Source: Clostridiales bacterium (lineage in GTDB: Bacteria > Bacillota > Clostridia > Christensenellales > UMGS416). Taken from it: DNA of 7,435 bases. Below the pieces are notes generated by a model that worked only from the letters and a program-made list of their open reading frames with translations, searched no databases and was not told where the DNA came from. Below are positions 1 through 5,858 of this stretch, piece by piece. The stretch spans positions 1 through 7,435 of the forward strand of contig JAAYXU010000077.1 of the NCBI GenBank assembly GCA_012515725.1, in the 5' to 3' direction. The first letter of the stretch is position 1; each line of letters begins with the position of its first letter. Made by a program: the position numbers and the translations under genes.

Positions 1-608
1 ATGGGTATCGTCTGTATGCCCAGGCGGCCAAGCAGCTCGCCCTCATCGCATATGACCGACCAGAAGCCCTCGGGCCGGGTGCCGATCTGGCCGATGCGCA
101 TGCCGCGGAAGTTCTTAACGACCGAGCACACCGACAGGAACTGGTCGAATTCGCGCGCGAAAACCGGGGAATCGAGCGCGCAGTTCTCGATGTAGGTGAA
201 GGGAACGCCGAAACGCCGCAGCACCTTGCTGGTCGCGAACAGCCCGCACTGGGAGTCCCGCGTGCGCAGTCCGTCGGGAAGTGGCCGGTCGTCGCGCGGC
301 CCCCACAGCAGCAGCGGTCTGTCTGCCAGCTTCGCCATCCGCGCCACCGCGTCCTCGGTGCCAAAGTTGCAGTGGGGCGCGAAAACCGCGTCTGCCCCGT
401 TGACCGTGAAATAGCGCGCCACAGCCTCCGCGTCGGCGCTGTCGTAGAGAAGCCCCTCGTCGTTGAGCCAGTCGATGTCCAGTATCTCTACGTCGTACCC
501 TTTGATTTTCTCGAGAATTGCCCTCCGCTGGCGCTGTGCGTCCTCCTTGCTGAATATGTCGCGCCGCGTGGGAGCGTACCCCAGTTTAACCGTGTAATCA
601 AGCGCCAT
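1..608 (-). CDS. L-fucose/L-arabinose isomerase-family protein, N-terminal part (truncated by window edge)
   Basis: The frame is open from the ATG at 606-608 to the left edge, giving 202 N-terminal residues; the C-terminal part lies outside. It resembles the N-terminal domains of the L-fucose/L-arabinose isomerase family: an N-terminal alpha/beta segment (MALDYTVKLGYAPTRRD), a Rossmann-like stretch with GADAVFAPHCNFGTED around 71-85, LLLWGPRDDRPLPDG at about 99-113, RDSQCGLFATSKVLRRF at 118-133, and RIGQIGTRPEGFW at 171-183. In known members the Mn-binding Glu and Asp that catalyse aldose-ketose interconversion lie further on, so catalytic competence cannot be judged here. The start is supported by AGGAGG (616-621) seven bases upstream. 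It lies 22 bases after the aldolase-like gene on the same strand, so it is probably the third gene of the LacI-controlled operon. Substrate is unknown; L-fucose itself is not implied by the family match. Confidence 0.85.
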   Translation of the reverse strand, partial: MALDYTVKLGYAPTRRDIFSKEDAQRQRRAILEKIKGYDVEILDIDWLNDEGLLYDSADAEAVARYFTVNGADAVFAPHCNFGTEDAVARMAKLADRPLLLWGPRDDRPLPDGLRTRDSQCGLFATSKVLRRFGVPFTYIENCALDSPVFAREFDQFLSVCSVVKNFRGMRIGQIGTRPEGFWSVICDEGELLGRLGIQTIP

Positions 609-630
609 GATGCTTCCTCCTAATAATTAA

Positions 631-1617
631 TTAGTCGTCGAGCAGGTTCATACCCGCCAGGCTGCGGTAGCCCAGCCGGTCGTACACGTCCTCCATGATG
701 CGGGCCGCTTCCTGCGTCGCGTCCCGCAGGTACGCCATCGTATCGGCGGCGTCGAACACGCCCGCCTCGACCGAGTCCATCCGCTCCATGAGCCGACGGG
801 CCGCGTACTGGCCGCTCTCGCGCGCGATGCGCGTCCACATGTTGACCCGTATGATTCCGTGGCGGCCAAGCGACGAGAACTCGTCTGGGCTCAGGCTCGA
901 CGTTCCGTGAAGCACCAGCATGGATTTGCCGACCGAGCGCGTGATCGCGTCGGCCAGATCGTCGCGGAAGCGGCAGTTTTTCAGCGTCGCAGCCTGCTGC
1001 TCGGTTCCCAGATCCGCGACAACCAGATCGACGCCGGTTTCCCGCACATAGCGGCCGGCCTTGTCCGCGATGTCGCTGACGCTTTCGGACGAGCTCTCAG
1101 CGCCCTCGACCCTGAGCTGCTCGAGTATGCCCTCGACCAGCGCCTCTCCGCCATAGCGGCGCACATAGTCGCGCGTCATTTCTATGTTGCGCTCCGCCGG
1201 ATAGAGCTGCGCGTCGAACATGACGCTGGCCAGATACGGCAGGCCCTGTGTGAGCGCCCATTCGTCCCGCGCCGGATCGGCGTGGTCGAGGTGGGGCATA
1301 ACGCATACGCTCGCATAGGGGCTGTCGTCTGCCGCGCACAGCACGCGCAGGTGCTCCATCACGCTAAGAAACCCGATCCTGGGATCGTTGCTTGCAGTCA
1401 CGCGGCGGCACTGGGGCATGTGGCGGTAGTCGTAGGTCATGGATACGGCTACCGGAAGACCGCGAATACCATGCTTTTTGCCGTAGCGCGCTCCGGCCAG
1501 CAGTATGGCCTCTGTGTTCCAGTGGCTTGCGGTTCCCAGAATCGCCATCGCGACCCCGTTTTCGCGGCACTTGTCGAGTATACGGACCGCCTTGTCTTTT
1601 TGTGTGATGACAGCCAT
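631..1617 (-). CDS. Divergent class II (zinc-dependent) aldolase, GatY/KbaY/Fba family
   Basis: This 328-residue protein matches the ketose-bisphosphate class II aldolase TIM barrel, slightly longer than GatY/KbaY (about 285). The family cleaves ketose phosphates or bisphosphates into dihydroxyacetone phosphate and an aldehyde. Visible landmarks are HLDH at 109-112 (catalytic Asp111, zinc ligand His112), SVMFDAQ at 131-137 in place of the usual MIDGS, YGGEALVEGILEQ near 155-167, LVLHGTSS at 234-241 (zinc ligand His237 and phosphate loop) and IIRVNMWTRI at 255-264 with Asn259. The second zinc ligand, normally His in GT-x-HG, is replaced: the segment reads VVADLGTEQQ (199-208). Metal binding or reaction may therefore be altered. 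The start has AGGAAGGAG just upstream. It lies 20 bases after the LacI gene and precedes the isomerase-like gene, suggesting a shared sugar pathway. The fold assignment is firm; the substrate is unknown. Confidence 0.85.
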   Translation of the reverse strand: MAVITQKDKAVRILDKCRENGVAMAILGTASHWNTEAILLAGARYGKKHGIRGLPVAVSMTYDYRHMPQCRRVTASNDPRIGFLSVMEHLRVLCAADDSPYASVCVMPHLDHADPARDEWALTQGLPYLASVMFDAQLYPAERNIEMTRDYVRRYGGEALVEGILEQLRVEGAESSSESVSDIADKAGRYVRETGVDLVVADLGTEQQAATLKNCRFRDDLADAITRSVGKSMLVLHGTSSLSPDEFSSLGRHGIIRVNMWTRIARESGQYAARRLMERMDSVEAGVFDAADTMAYLRDATQEAARIMEDVYDRLGYRSLAGMNLLDD

Positions 1618-1637
1618 AGAAGTCTCCTTCCTATTAG

Positions 1638-2642
1638 TCAGGTCGATTGCCGTGCGATGAGATGGGGATGGGATACAATGAGACGGGGTTTGGACTCTCC
1701 GGCGGAGCCGATGATCTCCGAGAGCATATGCACCGCCACGCGGCCCTGCTCTCCGGCGCGTATGTCCACGGTCGTCAGGGACGGCGAAAGAAGCTCGCCC
1801 ATCGGCGTGCCGTCAAAGCCCAGTATCGCAATGTCGGCGGGAACCCGTACGCCCCGCTCGATGAGGGCGCGCAGCATACCGGCCGCGATGAAGTCGCTAA
1901 AGCCGATGACCGCGGTGACGCCCGTGTTTTCGTCCAGCACGGCGCGCATGGTCCGGTACCCGCCCTGCCAGGAGAAATCGGTTTCACGGACGATGAGATC
2001 TCCCGGCTGCGCGCCCTGCGCGATCAGATACCGGCGGATGCCCTCGCAGCGGTCGCTGGCTGATGATACTGTCAGCGGCGCGGTGATGAGACAAAATCTG
2101 CGATGGCCCTTTTCCCACAGATGGCGCGCGGCTATCGCGCCCGCCTCCAACTCGTCATCGGTAATAAGGTGCGCGTCGACTCCCCTCAATCGGCGGCAGA
2201 GCAGCACGTAGGGCATGCCCGCCTTTGCGAGCCGCGCCGCGTTGGCCGCGCCGCCCGCCGTGGGTATGAGTATCACTCCGTCCACGCTGCGCGACAGCAT
2301 CGTATCGACCGCGTCCCGCTCACGCCGCGCGCTCTCGCCGGTATTTGATACGATCAGCGTATACCCGAGCGAGCGGCAGCCCGACTCGATGCCCTTTATC
2401 ATTTCTGCGAAAAATGGGTTTGCGATATCGGGTATGAGCACGCCCAGCGTATGGGAGCGGCGGGTGCGCAGCGAACGGGCGGTCAGATTGGCCCGGTAGC
2501 CCATTTCACGGGCGGTATTCTGTATAGCCCGGCAGGTTTGCGGGCTGATGTCGGGCATGTTGCGCAGCGCGCGCGATACGGTGTTGACCGATACACCGTG
2601 CGCGTGGGCGATATCTCTGAGCGTGACGCGTGTTGTGCCCAT
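1638..2642 (-). CDS. LacI-family transcriptional regulator
   Basis: The 334-residue protein has the full LacI/GalR layout and length. The N-terminal helix-turn-helix is TLRDIAHAHGVSVNTVSRAL (7-26), with Val19-Asn20 at the positions that read the operator in LacI (Tyr17-Gln18 there). The hinge helix ANLTARSLRT (51-60) contains the SL pair whose leucine intercalates at a central CG step in known members. A periplasmic-binding-like effector domain follows: HTLGVLIPDIANPFFAEM (64-81), SVDGVILIPT (119-128), GHRRFCLI (179-186), VIGFSDFIAAGMLRAL (245-260), and DIAILGFDGTPMGELLSPSLTTV near 270-292. It is first in a minus-strand operon with the aldolase-like and isomerase-like genes, so it probably responds to a sugar or sugar phosphate of that pathway. 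A good promoter and a CG-centred dyad lie just upstream, indicating autoregulation. The effector cannot be named from sequence. Confidence 0.97.
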   Translation of the reverse strand: MGTTRVTLRDIAHAHGVSVNTVSRALRNMPDISPQTCRAIQNTAREMGYRANLTARSLRTRRSHTLGVLIPDIANPFFAEMIKGIESGCRSLGYTLIVSNTGESARRERDAVDTMLSRSVDGVILIPTAGGAANAARLAKAGMPYVLLCRRLRGVDAHLITDDELEAGAIAARHLWEKGHRRFCLITAPLTVSSASDRCEGIRRYLIAQGAQPGDLIVRETDFSWQGGYRTMRAVLDENTGVTAVIGFSDFIAAGMLRALIERGVRVPADIAILGFDGTPMGELLSPSLTTVDIRAGEQGRVAVHMLSEIIGSAGESKPRLIVSHPHLIARQST

Positions 2643-2653
2643 GCTGTCTCCCT

Positions 2654-2669
2654 ACATTAACGATAATGT
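2654..2669. promoter_or_regulatory. Probable LacI-family operator (16-bp dyad with central CG)
   Basis: The site reads ACATTAACGATAATGT. The six-base arms are exactly complementary and the centre is CG; only the 2660/2663 pair fails. A CG-centred palindrome of this size is the known operator form for LacI-family repressors. It sits immediately downstream of the -10 of the repressor's own promoter and upstream of its start codon, where binding would block transcription. Assignment to this repressor is inference from position and shape. Confidence 0.65.
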
Positions 2670-2680
2670 TATACTAACAT
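2666..2680. promoter_or_regulatory. Second overlapping dyad covering the lacI-type promoter -10
   Basis: ATGTTA (2666-2671) and TAACAT (2675-2680) are perfect inverted repeats with a three-base spacer. The dyad overlaps the end of the CG-centred dyad by four bases and covers the -10 hexamer. It may be a second protein site or simply a by-product of the AT-rich -10 region. No CG centre is present, so it is a weaker operator candidate. Confidence 0.3.
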
Positions 2681-2699
2681 AAAAAGGGGGTGCGGTCAA
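2671..2699 (-). promoter_or_regulatory. Sigma-A-type promoter for the LacI/aldolase/isomerase operon
   Basis: Read on the minus strand, -35 is TTGACC (2694-2699) and -10 is TAGTAT (2671-2676), with a 17-base spacer. A TG one base before the -10 gives an extended -10. Transcription would begin near 2664, inside the CG-centred dyad, about 20 bases before the repressor start codon. Confidence 0.75.
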
Positions 2700-2797
2700 T
2701 CATATATATCTATCCGCATAGAAGTCGCGGTGAGGACAATAATGGAAGGTAATCGACTTGTATCCGTCTGTATGCTATGAAAATGATGCCGCACCCC
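2687..2797. repeat. 9-bp inverted repeat in the divergent intergenic region
   Basis: GGGGTGCGG (2687-2695) and CCGCACCCC (2789-2797) are perfect inverted copies separated by 93 bases, each followed outward by A or T runs. The left copy lies in the -35/-10 spacer of the lacI-type promoter and the right copy abuts the -35 of the znu promoter. It could be a shared protein site or chance. The roughly 98 bases between the two promoters hold no gene I can support. Confidence 0.35.
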
Positions 2798-2826
2798 TTT
2801 ACAGGCGAATGTGGAGCGGTTATAAT
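2798..2826 (+). promoter_or_regulatory. Sigma-A-type promoter for the znuACB-zur operon
   Basis: The -35 TTTACA (2798-2803) and a perfect -10 TATAAT (2821-2826) are separated by exactly 17 bases. The predicted start is near 2833, giving a leader of about 36 bases before znuA. The start falls inside the Zur-type inverted repeat. Confidence 0.85.
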
Positions 2827-2827
2827 T

Positions 2828-2850
2828 CAAATGCGAATAGTTTGCATTTG
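2828..2850. promoter_or_regulatory. Zur/Fur-family operator over the znu transcription start
   Basis: A 23-base inverted repeat centred on 2839 has perfect outer arms CAAATGC (2828-2834) and GCATTTG (2844-2850); nine of eleven base pairs match overall. The size, AT-rich ends and arrangement resemble the known Bacillota Zur box (AAATCGTAAT-type half-sites around a single central base). It begins two bases after the -10 and covers the predicted start, so a bound repressor would block initiation. The Fur-family gene at the operon's end is the obvious binder. Confidence 0.85.
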
Positions 2851-2868
2851 CGAAATGGACGGGATATT

Positions 2869-3765
2869 ATGAAACGGATTTACTGGCGGCGCGCCGTGGC
2901 CGCGCTGCTCCTGGCGGCTGCGCCGCTGGCGGCGGGCTGCGCCGCGTCGGAGGCCGAGGGCGCAGGCAGGCTCACTGTCGCGGTTTCGATCGTGCCCGAG
3001 GAGGCGCTGGCGCGGGCGGTATGCGGCGAGCTTGCGGACATCGTCACGATCATACCGCCGGGCTACAGCCCGGAGAATTACGAGCCATCGCCGAACGAAA
3101 TGGTGCGCGTCAGCCGGGCGGCGGTATACTTTACGATCGGGGTTCCCGCCGAGAGCGCGGGTATCCTTCCGGACCTGCCGGACAGCGTGCGCGTCGTCAG
3201 CCTTTCCGAGGCGGCCGCGGGCGTCTATCCCGAGCGGATGTTTGAATCTGGCGGCCGGGATCCGCATGTCTGGCTCTCGCCCAGAAGGGTGCGCGTCATG
3301 ACCGACACGATCGCGGCGATAATGGGCGAAATCGATCCTGACAACGCCGCCGTATACCGTAGCAACGCGGACGAGTTCATCGATGAGCTTGACGCGCTTG
3401 ACCGGGAAATCGCCGGATACTTCGAGGGGATCGCGGATCCCGTGTTCGTCGTGTCCCATCCGGCGTACGGCTATCTGGCAGACGACTACGGGCTACGGAT
3501 GGAGTCGCTCGAGCAGGACGGAAAGGAAGCGACGCCCCGCCATATGGAGTCGCTCATCGATATGGCTCGGGAATGCGGCATCCGCGCGATCTTCACGCAG
3601 GCGGAGTGCGACGCGAACCTGCCCGACGTTTTCGCGCGGGAAATCGGGGGCGAGAAAATCGTGCTGTCGCCGCTGTCGGCGGACTACCTTAATAACATGC
3701 GACTGATGGCGCGCGCCATCGCCGACGGGTGCGGAGCCGGGACGCACAGGGAGGCGGAGCAGTGA
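2869..3765 (+). CDS. znuA: Zinc ABC transporter substrate-binding lipoprotein (ZnuA-like, cluster A-I)
   Basis: The 298-residue protein captures metal outside the membrane and passes it to the ZnuB permease. MKRIYWRR plus a hydrophobic stretch ending in the lipobox LAAGC (Cys24) marks a lipoprotein signal. Family motifs follow: an IPPGYSPENYEPSP segment at about 62-75, DPHVWLSP (131-138, ligand His133), SHPAYGYLADDYGL (196-209, ligand His197) and LSPLSADYLNNMR (266-278, ligand Asp272). The first ligand, His in the classic DPHxYEPTP motif, is Asn70 here, and no His-rich loop is present. The ATG at 2869 was chosen over in-frame upstream starts because the promoter and signal peptide require it; its ribosome site (GGACGGG) is modest. 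It is first in an operon with ATPase, permease and regulator. Zinc is favoured over manganese by the Zur-like box, though motifs alone do not settle the metal. Confidence 0.92.
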   Translation: MKRIYWRRAVAALLLAAAPLAAGCAASEAEGAGRLTVAVSIVPEEALARAVCGELADIVTIIPPGYSPENYEPSPNEMVRVSRAAVYFTIGVPAESAGILPDLPDSVRVVSLSEAAAGVYPERMFESGGRDPHVWLSPRRVRVMTDTIAAIMGEIDPDNAAVYRSNADEFIDELDALDREIAGYFEGIADPVFVVSHPAYGYLADDYGLRMESLEQDGKEATPRHMESLIDMARECGIRAIFTQAECDANLPDVFAREIGGEKIVLSPLSADYLNNMRLMARAIADGCGAGTHREAEQ

Positions 3766-4535
3766 GCGAGCCCGCGATCCGGCTGGAGCATGTCAGGGTG
3801 TGCTTTGGGCGCGTACCCGCGCTCGTCGACGTATCCCTGGAGGTGCGAGAGGGCGAGTATCTCGGAGTCATCGGGCCCAACGGCGGCGGGAAAACCACGC
3901 TGCTGCGAGCGATACTGGGCCTCGTCCCGGTGACGGAAGGCGAAATACGCGTCTGCGGCCGTCCGCCCGGCCGCGGCCGGGCGGCGGTCGGATATGTGCC
4001 CCAGTCGGCGGCGATCGACAGGCGGTTTCCTATAACGGTGGGCGAGGTGGTACTGACGGGCCGCATATCGGGCGGGCCCAGACCCCTGCGCCGCTATACG
4101 AGCGCGGACAGGCGGCACACCGGGGCGCTTCTTGAGCGTGTGGGCATAGCGCATCTCGCCGGGCGGCAGGTAGCCGGGCTGTCGGGCGGAGAGTTCCAGA
4201 AGATGCTGATCGCCCGCGCACTGGCCGCGGAGCCCCGGATACTGCTGCTGGACGAACCGACGGCCAGCGTGGACGCGGTCTCGCGGGAGCAGATATACGC
4301 GCTGCTGCGCGAAATGAGCCGGGAGATGACGATACTGCTCGTAACGCACGATCTGCTCGCGATATCCTCGCATGTGCGCAGGCTCGCGTGTCTAAATGGC
4401 CGCCTGTTTTACCACGGCGAGCCCGAGCTAAGCCAGAGCGTGATCGGCGCGCTCTACGGGTGCCCCGTGGACCTGATCGCCCACGGCGTACCGCACAGGG
4501 TGCTCAGTGAGCACAGGGAGGAGGAGAATGTTTGA
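3762..4535 (+). CDS. znuC: Zinc ABC transporter ATP-binding protein (ZnuC-like)
   Basis: The 257-residue ATPase powers metal import from the cytoplasmic side. It has Walker A GPNGGGKTT (38-46), Q-loop Gln81 in GYVPQ, the signature LSGGEFQK (140-147), Walker B ILLLDEPTASVD (160-171) and switch His196 in LVTHD. The QSAAIDRRFPITVGEVVLTGR stretch near 81-101 is typical of metal-type (ABC-3 partner) ATPases. Translation is assigned to GTG at 3762, which overlaps the znuA stop as GTGA and has AGGGAGG (3748-3754) seven bases upstream. An ATG at 3729 lies inside znuA without comparable support. The overlap implies translational coupling to znuA. Confidence 0.93.
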   Translation: MSEPAIRLEHVRVCFGRVPALVDVSLEVREGEYLGVIGPNGGGKTTLLRAILGLVPVTEGEIRVCGRPPGRGRAAVGYVPQSAAIDRRFPITVGEVVLTGRISGGPRPLRRYTSADRRHTGALLERVGIAHLAGRQVAGLSGGEFQKMLIARALAAEPRILLLDEPTASVDAVSREQIYALLREMSREMTILLVTHDLLAISSHVRRLACLNGRLFYHGEPELSQSVIGALYGCPVDLIAHGVPHRVLSEHREEENV

Positions 4536-5382
4536 CGCGCTTCTTAGATACGAGTTTCTGCGAAACGCTGTATGGGCCGGTCTGTTCGCTAGCCTCCTAA
4601 GCGGCGTGATCGGCGTCATAATTGTGGAAAAAAAGCTGGTCATGATGAGCGGCGGCATCGCCCATACGGCCTACGGCGGAGTGGGGCTGGGGTATCTTAT
4701 GGGATTTGAGCCGATACTGGGGGCCTTCGCGTTCTCGCTCGCGGCGGCGCTGGGCGTGGGATGGTTCCGCCGCCGGGGCGGCGGACGTCCCGACGTCGTG
4801 ATCGGTCTTTTCTGGTCGCTGGGCATGGCGCTGGGCATCCTTTTTATCGCGCTCACTCCCGGGTATCCGCCCGATCTGACGAGCTATCTTTTCGGCGGCA
4901 TACTTTCGGTAACCCGAACCGATCTCATGCTGATGGCCGCGCTGACGATTGTCGTAATAGCGCTCATCGCGGCGCTCTACAATGACTGGAAAGCGTATCT
5001 TTTTGACGACGAGTTCGCCCGCATAATAGGTATGAACACGGTGCTTCTCGAAAATCTGCTGCTCGGAATCATCGCGGCTACGGTCGTCGTGCTCATTCGC
5101 TCGGTGGGCATCATCCTTTCGCTGGCTCTCATGACGGCGCCCGCGGCCACCGCGGCGCTCTTTTCGGGCAGCCTGCGCGGGCGCATGGCCTGGGCCGCCG
5201 TGCTGGGCGCGGGAAGCTGCCTTGCCGGGCTATGGATATCCTACCGGATGAATGTCGCGTCGGGCGCGGCGATCGTGATCATATCGGTGGCTATTTATAT
5301 TGTCGCCTGCGCGATGCGCCGTATCGCGCACCGTAGCGGACGGGCGTGCGCGTGCGCCGGGGAAGGGGAGCGGAAAGCGTGA
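4528..5382 (+). CDS. znuB: Zinc ABC transporter permease (ZnuB-like, ABC-3 family)
   Basis: This 284-residue, very hydrophobic protein is the membrane channel of the importer. About eight or nine membrane segments are visible, roughly at 15-34, 43-60, 62-80, 92-110, 132-151, 175-191, 193-212, 219-238 and 246-262. ABC-3 landmarks are VEKKLVMMSGGIAHTAYGGVGLGY (33-56), SYLFGGILSV (119-128) and SVGIILSLALMTAPAATA (192-209). The start at 4528 has GGGAGGAGGAG directly upstream and overlaps the znuC end by eight bases. The C-terminal tail is basic and contains an unusual ACACAG stretch that may be lineage-specific. The gene overlaps the following regulator by four bases. Confidence 0.92.
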   Translation: MFDALLRYEFLRNAVWAGLFASLLSGVIGVIIVEKKLVMMSGGIAHTAYGGVGLGYLMGFEPILGAFAFSLAAALGVGWFRRRGGGRPDVVIGLFWSLGMALGILFIALTPGYPPDLTSYLFGGILSVTRTDLMLMAALTIVVIALIAALYNDWKAYLFDDEFARIIGMNTVLLENLLLGIIAATVVVLIRSVGIILSLALMTAPAATAALFSGSLRGRMAWAAVLGAGSCLAGLWISYRMNVASGAAIVIISVAIYIVACAMRRIAHRSGRACACAGEGERKA

Positions 5383-5816
5383 AAACCGACCATGAAGCAA
5401 GCCTGCGCCGGTGCGGCCTCAAGAGCACGCCCCACCGCCTGGCGATGCTCGCGCTGCTGGAGCGCGCCGACCAGCCGATGGCGGCCGAGCAGGTGTATCT
5501 CGATCTGCGGGAGCGCGACGTTGTGATCAACCTGTCCACCGTATACAGGGCGCTCGAGTCGCTCGCCGACAAGAACCTGATCCGCAGGCTTGCCGTCACC
5601 GGGGACGGACGGGCGCTGTACGAATACAACCGGAGCGCGCACCGGCACTACCTTATTTGTCTCGAATGCAAAAAAATTAAGGCGATCGATTCCTGCCCGC
5701 TGGGCGGATACGAAAAGGCACTTGAGGACAAGACCGACTTTCTCATCGAGGGACACCGGCTCGACCTCTACGGCTACTGCCCGGCGTGCCGGGCCGCGCT
5801 CAGGGAGAAAAATTGA
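5379..5816 (+). CDS. zur: Fur-family metalloregulator, probable Zur zinc repressor
   Basis: The 145-residue protein has the Fur layout: an N-terminal winged helix with LKSTPHRLAMLALLE (14-28) and the recognition helix NLSTVYRALESLADKNLI (51-68), then a dimerisation domain. Metal-site residues are His88 and His90 in SAHRHYLICLEC, the structural zinc pairs Cys94/Cys97 and Cys134/Cys137 (YCPAC), plus Cys106 and His126. In the family, metal loading drives binding to a 7-1-7 or 9-1-9 box and repression. Start is GTG at 5379, overlapping the znuB stop as GTGA, with AAGGGGAG eight bases upstream. Location at the end of a znu operon, whose promoter carries a matching box, points to Zur rather than Fur or PerR and to negative feedback on zinc import. 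Metal identity is inferred from context. Confidence 0.9.
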   Translation: MKTDHEASLRRCGLKSTPHRLAMLALLERADQPMAAEQVYLDLRERDVVINLSTVYRALESLADKNLIRRLAVTGDGRALYEYNRSAHRHYLICLECKKIKAIDSCPLGGYEKALEDKTDFLIEGHRLDLYGYCPACRAALREKN

Positions 5817-5825
5817 CGAAAACGA

Positions 5826-5849
5826 AAAGCCGCCCCGGAGGGCGGCTTT
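5826..5849. terminator. Bidirectional rho-independent terminator between zur and serpin genes
   Basis: AGCCGCCC (5828-5835) pairs perfectly with GGGCGGCT (5840-5847) around a CGGA loop, flanked by AAA before and TT after. It begins nine bases past the zur stop and ends nine bases before the end of the converging serpin gene. The T-run is longer on the minus strand (TTTT) than on the plus strand (TTT), so it serves both, perhaps better for the serpin transcript. Confidence 0.85.
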
Positions 5850-5858
5850 CGCGTTACA

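Noticed and set aside
859..2211. A 450-codon open frame on the plus strand opposite the aldolase and LacI genes.
   Set aside because: It runs antisense across two clear gene families, has no family match, and is explained by high GC and codon bias of the true genes.
2722..2759. AAGTCG and CGACTT inverted arms with a 26-base loop between the divergent promoters.
   Set aside because: Only six bases pair and the loop is long, so it is weak as a hairpin or as a protein site.
2742..2780. A 12-codon leader-like frame (MEGNRLVSVCML) with a weak TGAGGA upstream.
   Set aside because: It lies upstream of the predicted znu start and has no promoter of its own that I can find.
2758..2868. An N-terminal extension of znuA from an upstream in-frame start.
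   Set aside because: It would begin upstream of the promoter and put 37 residues in front of an obvious lipoprotein signal.
3684..4373. A 229-codon minus-strand open frame opposite znuA and znuC.
   Set aside because: It is a low-complexity, Arg-rich shadow of the Walker-motif ATPase on the other strand.
5779..5794. A perfect GCCCGGC/GCCGGGC hairpin near the end of zur.
   Set aside because: It falls on the conserved Cys-Pro-Ala-Cys codons, has no T-run, and is explained by GC-rich coding sequence; the real terminator follows the stop.
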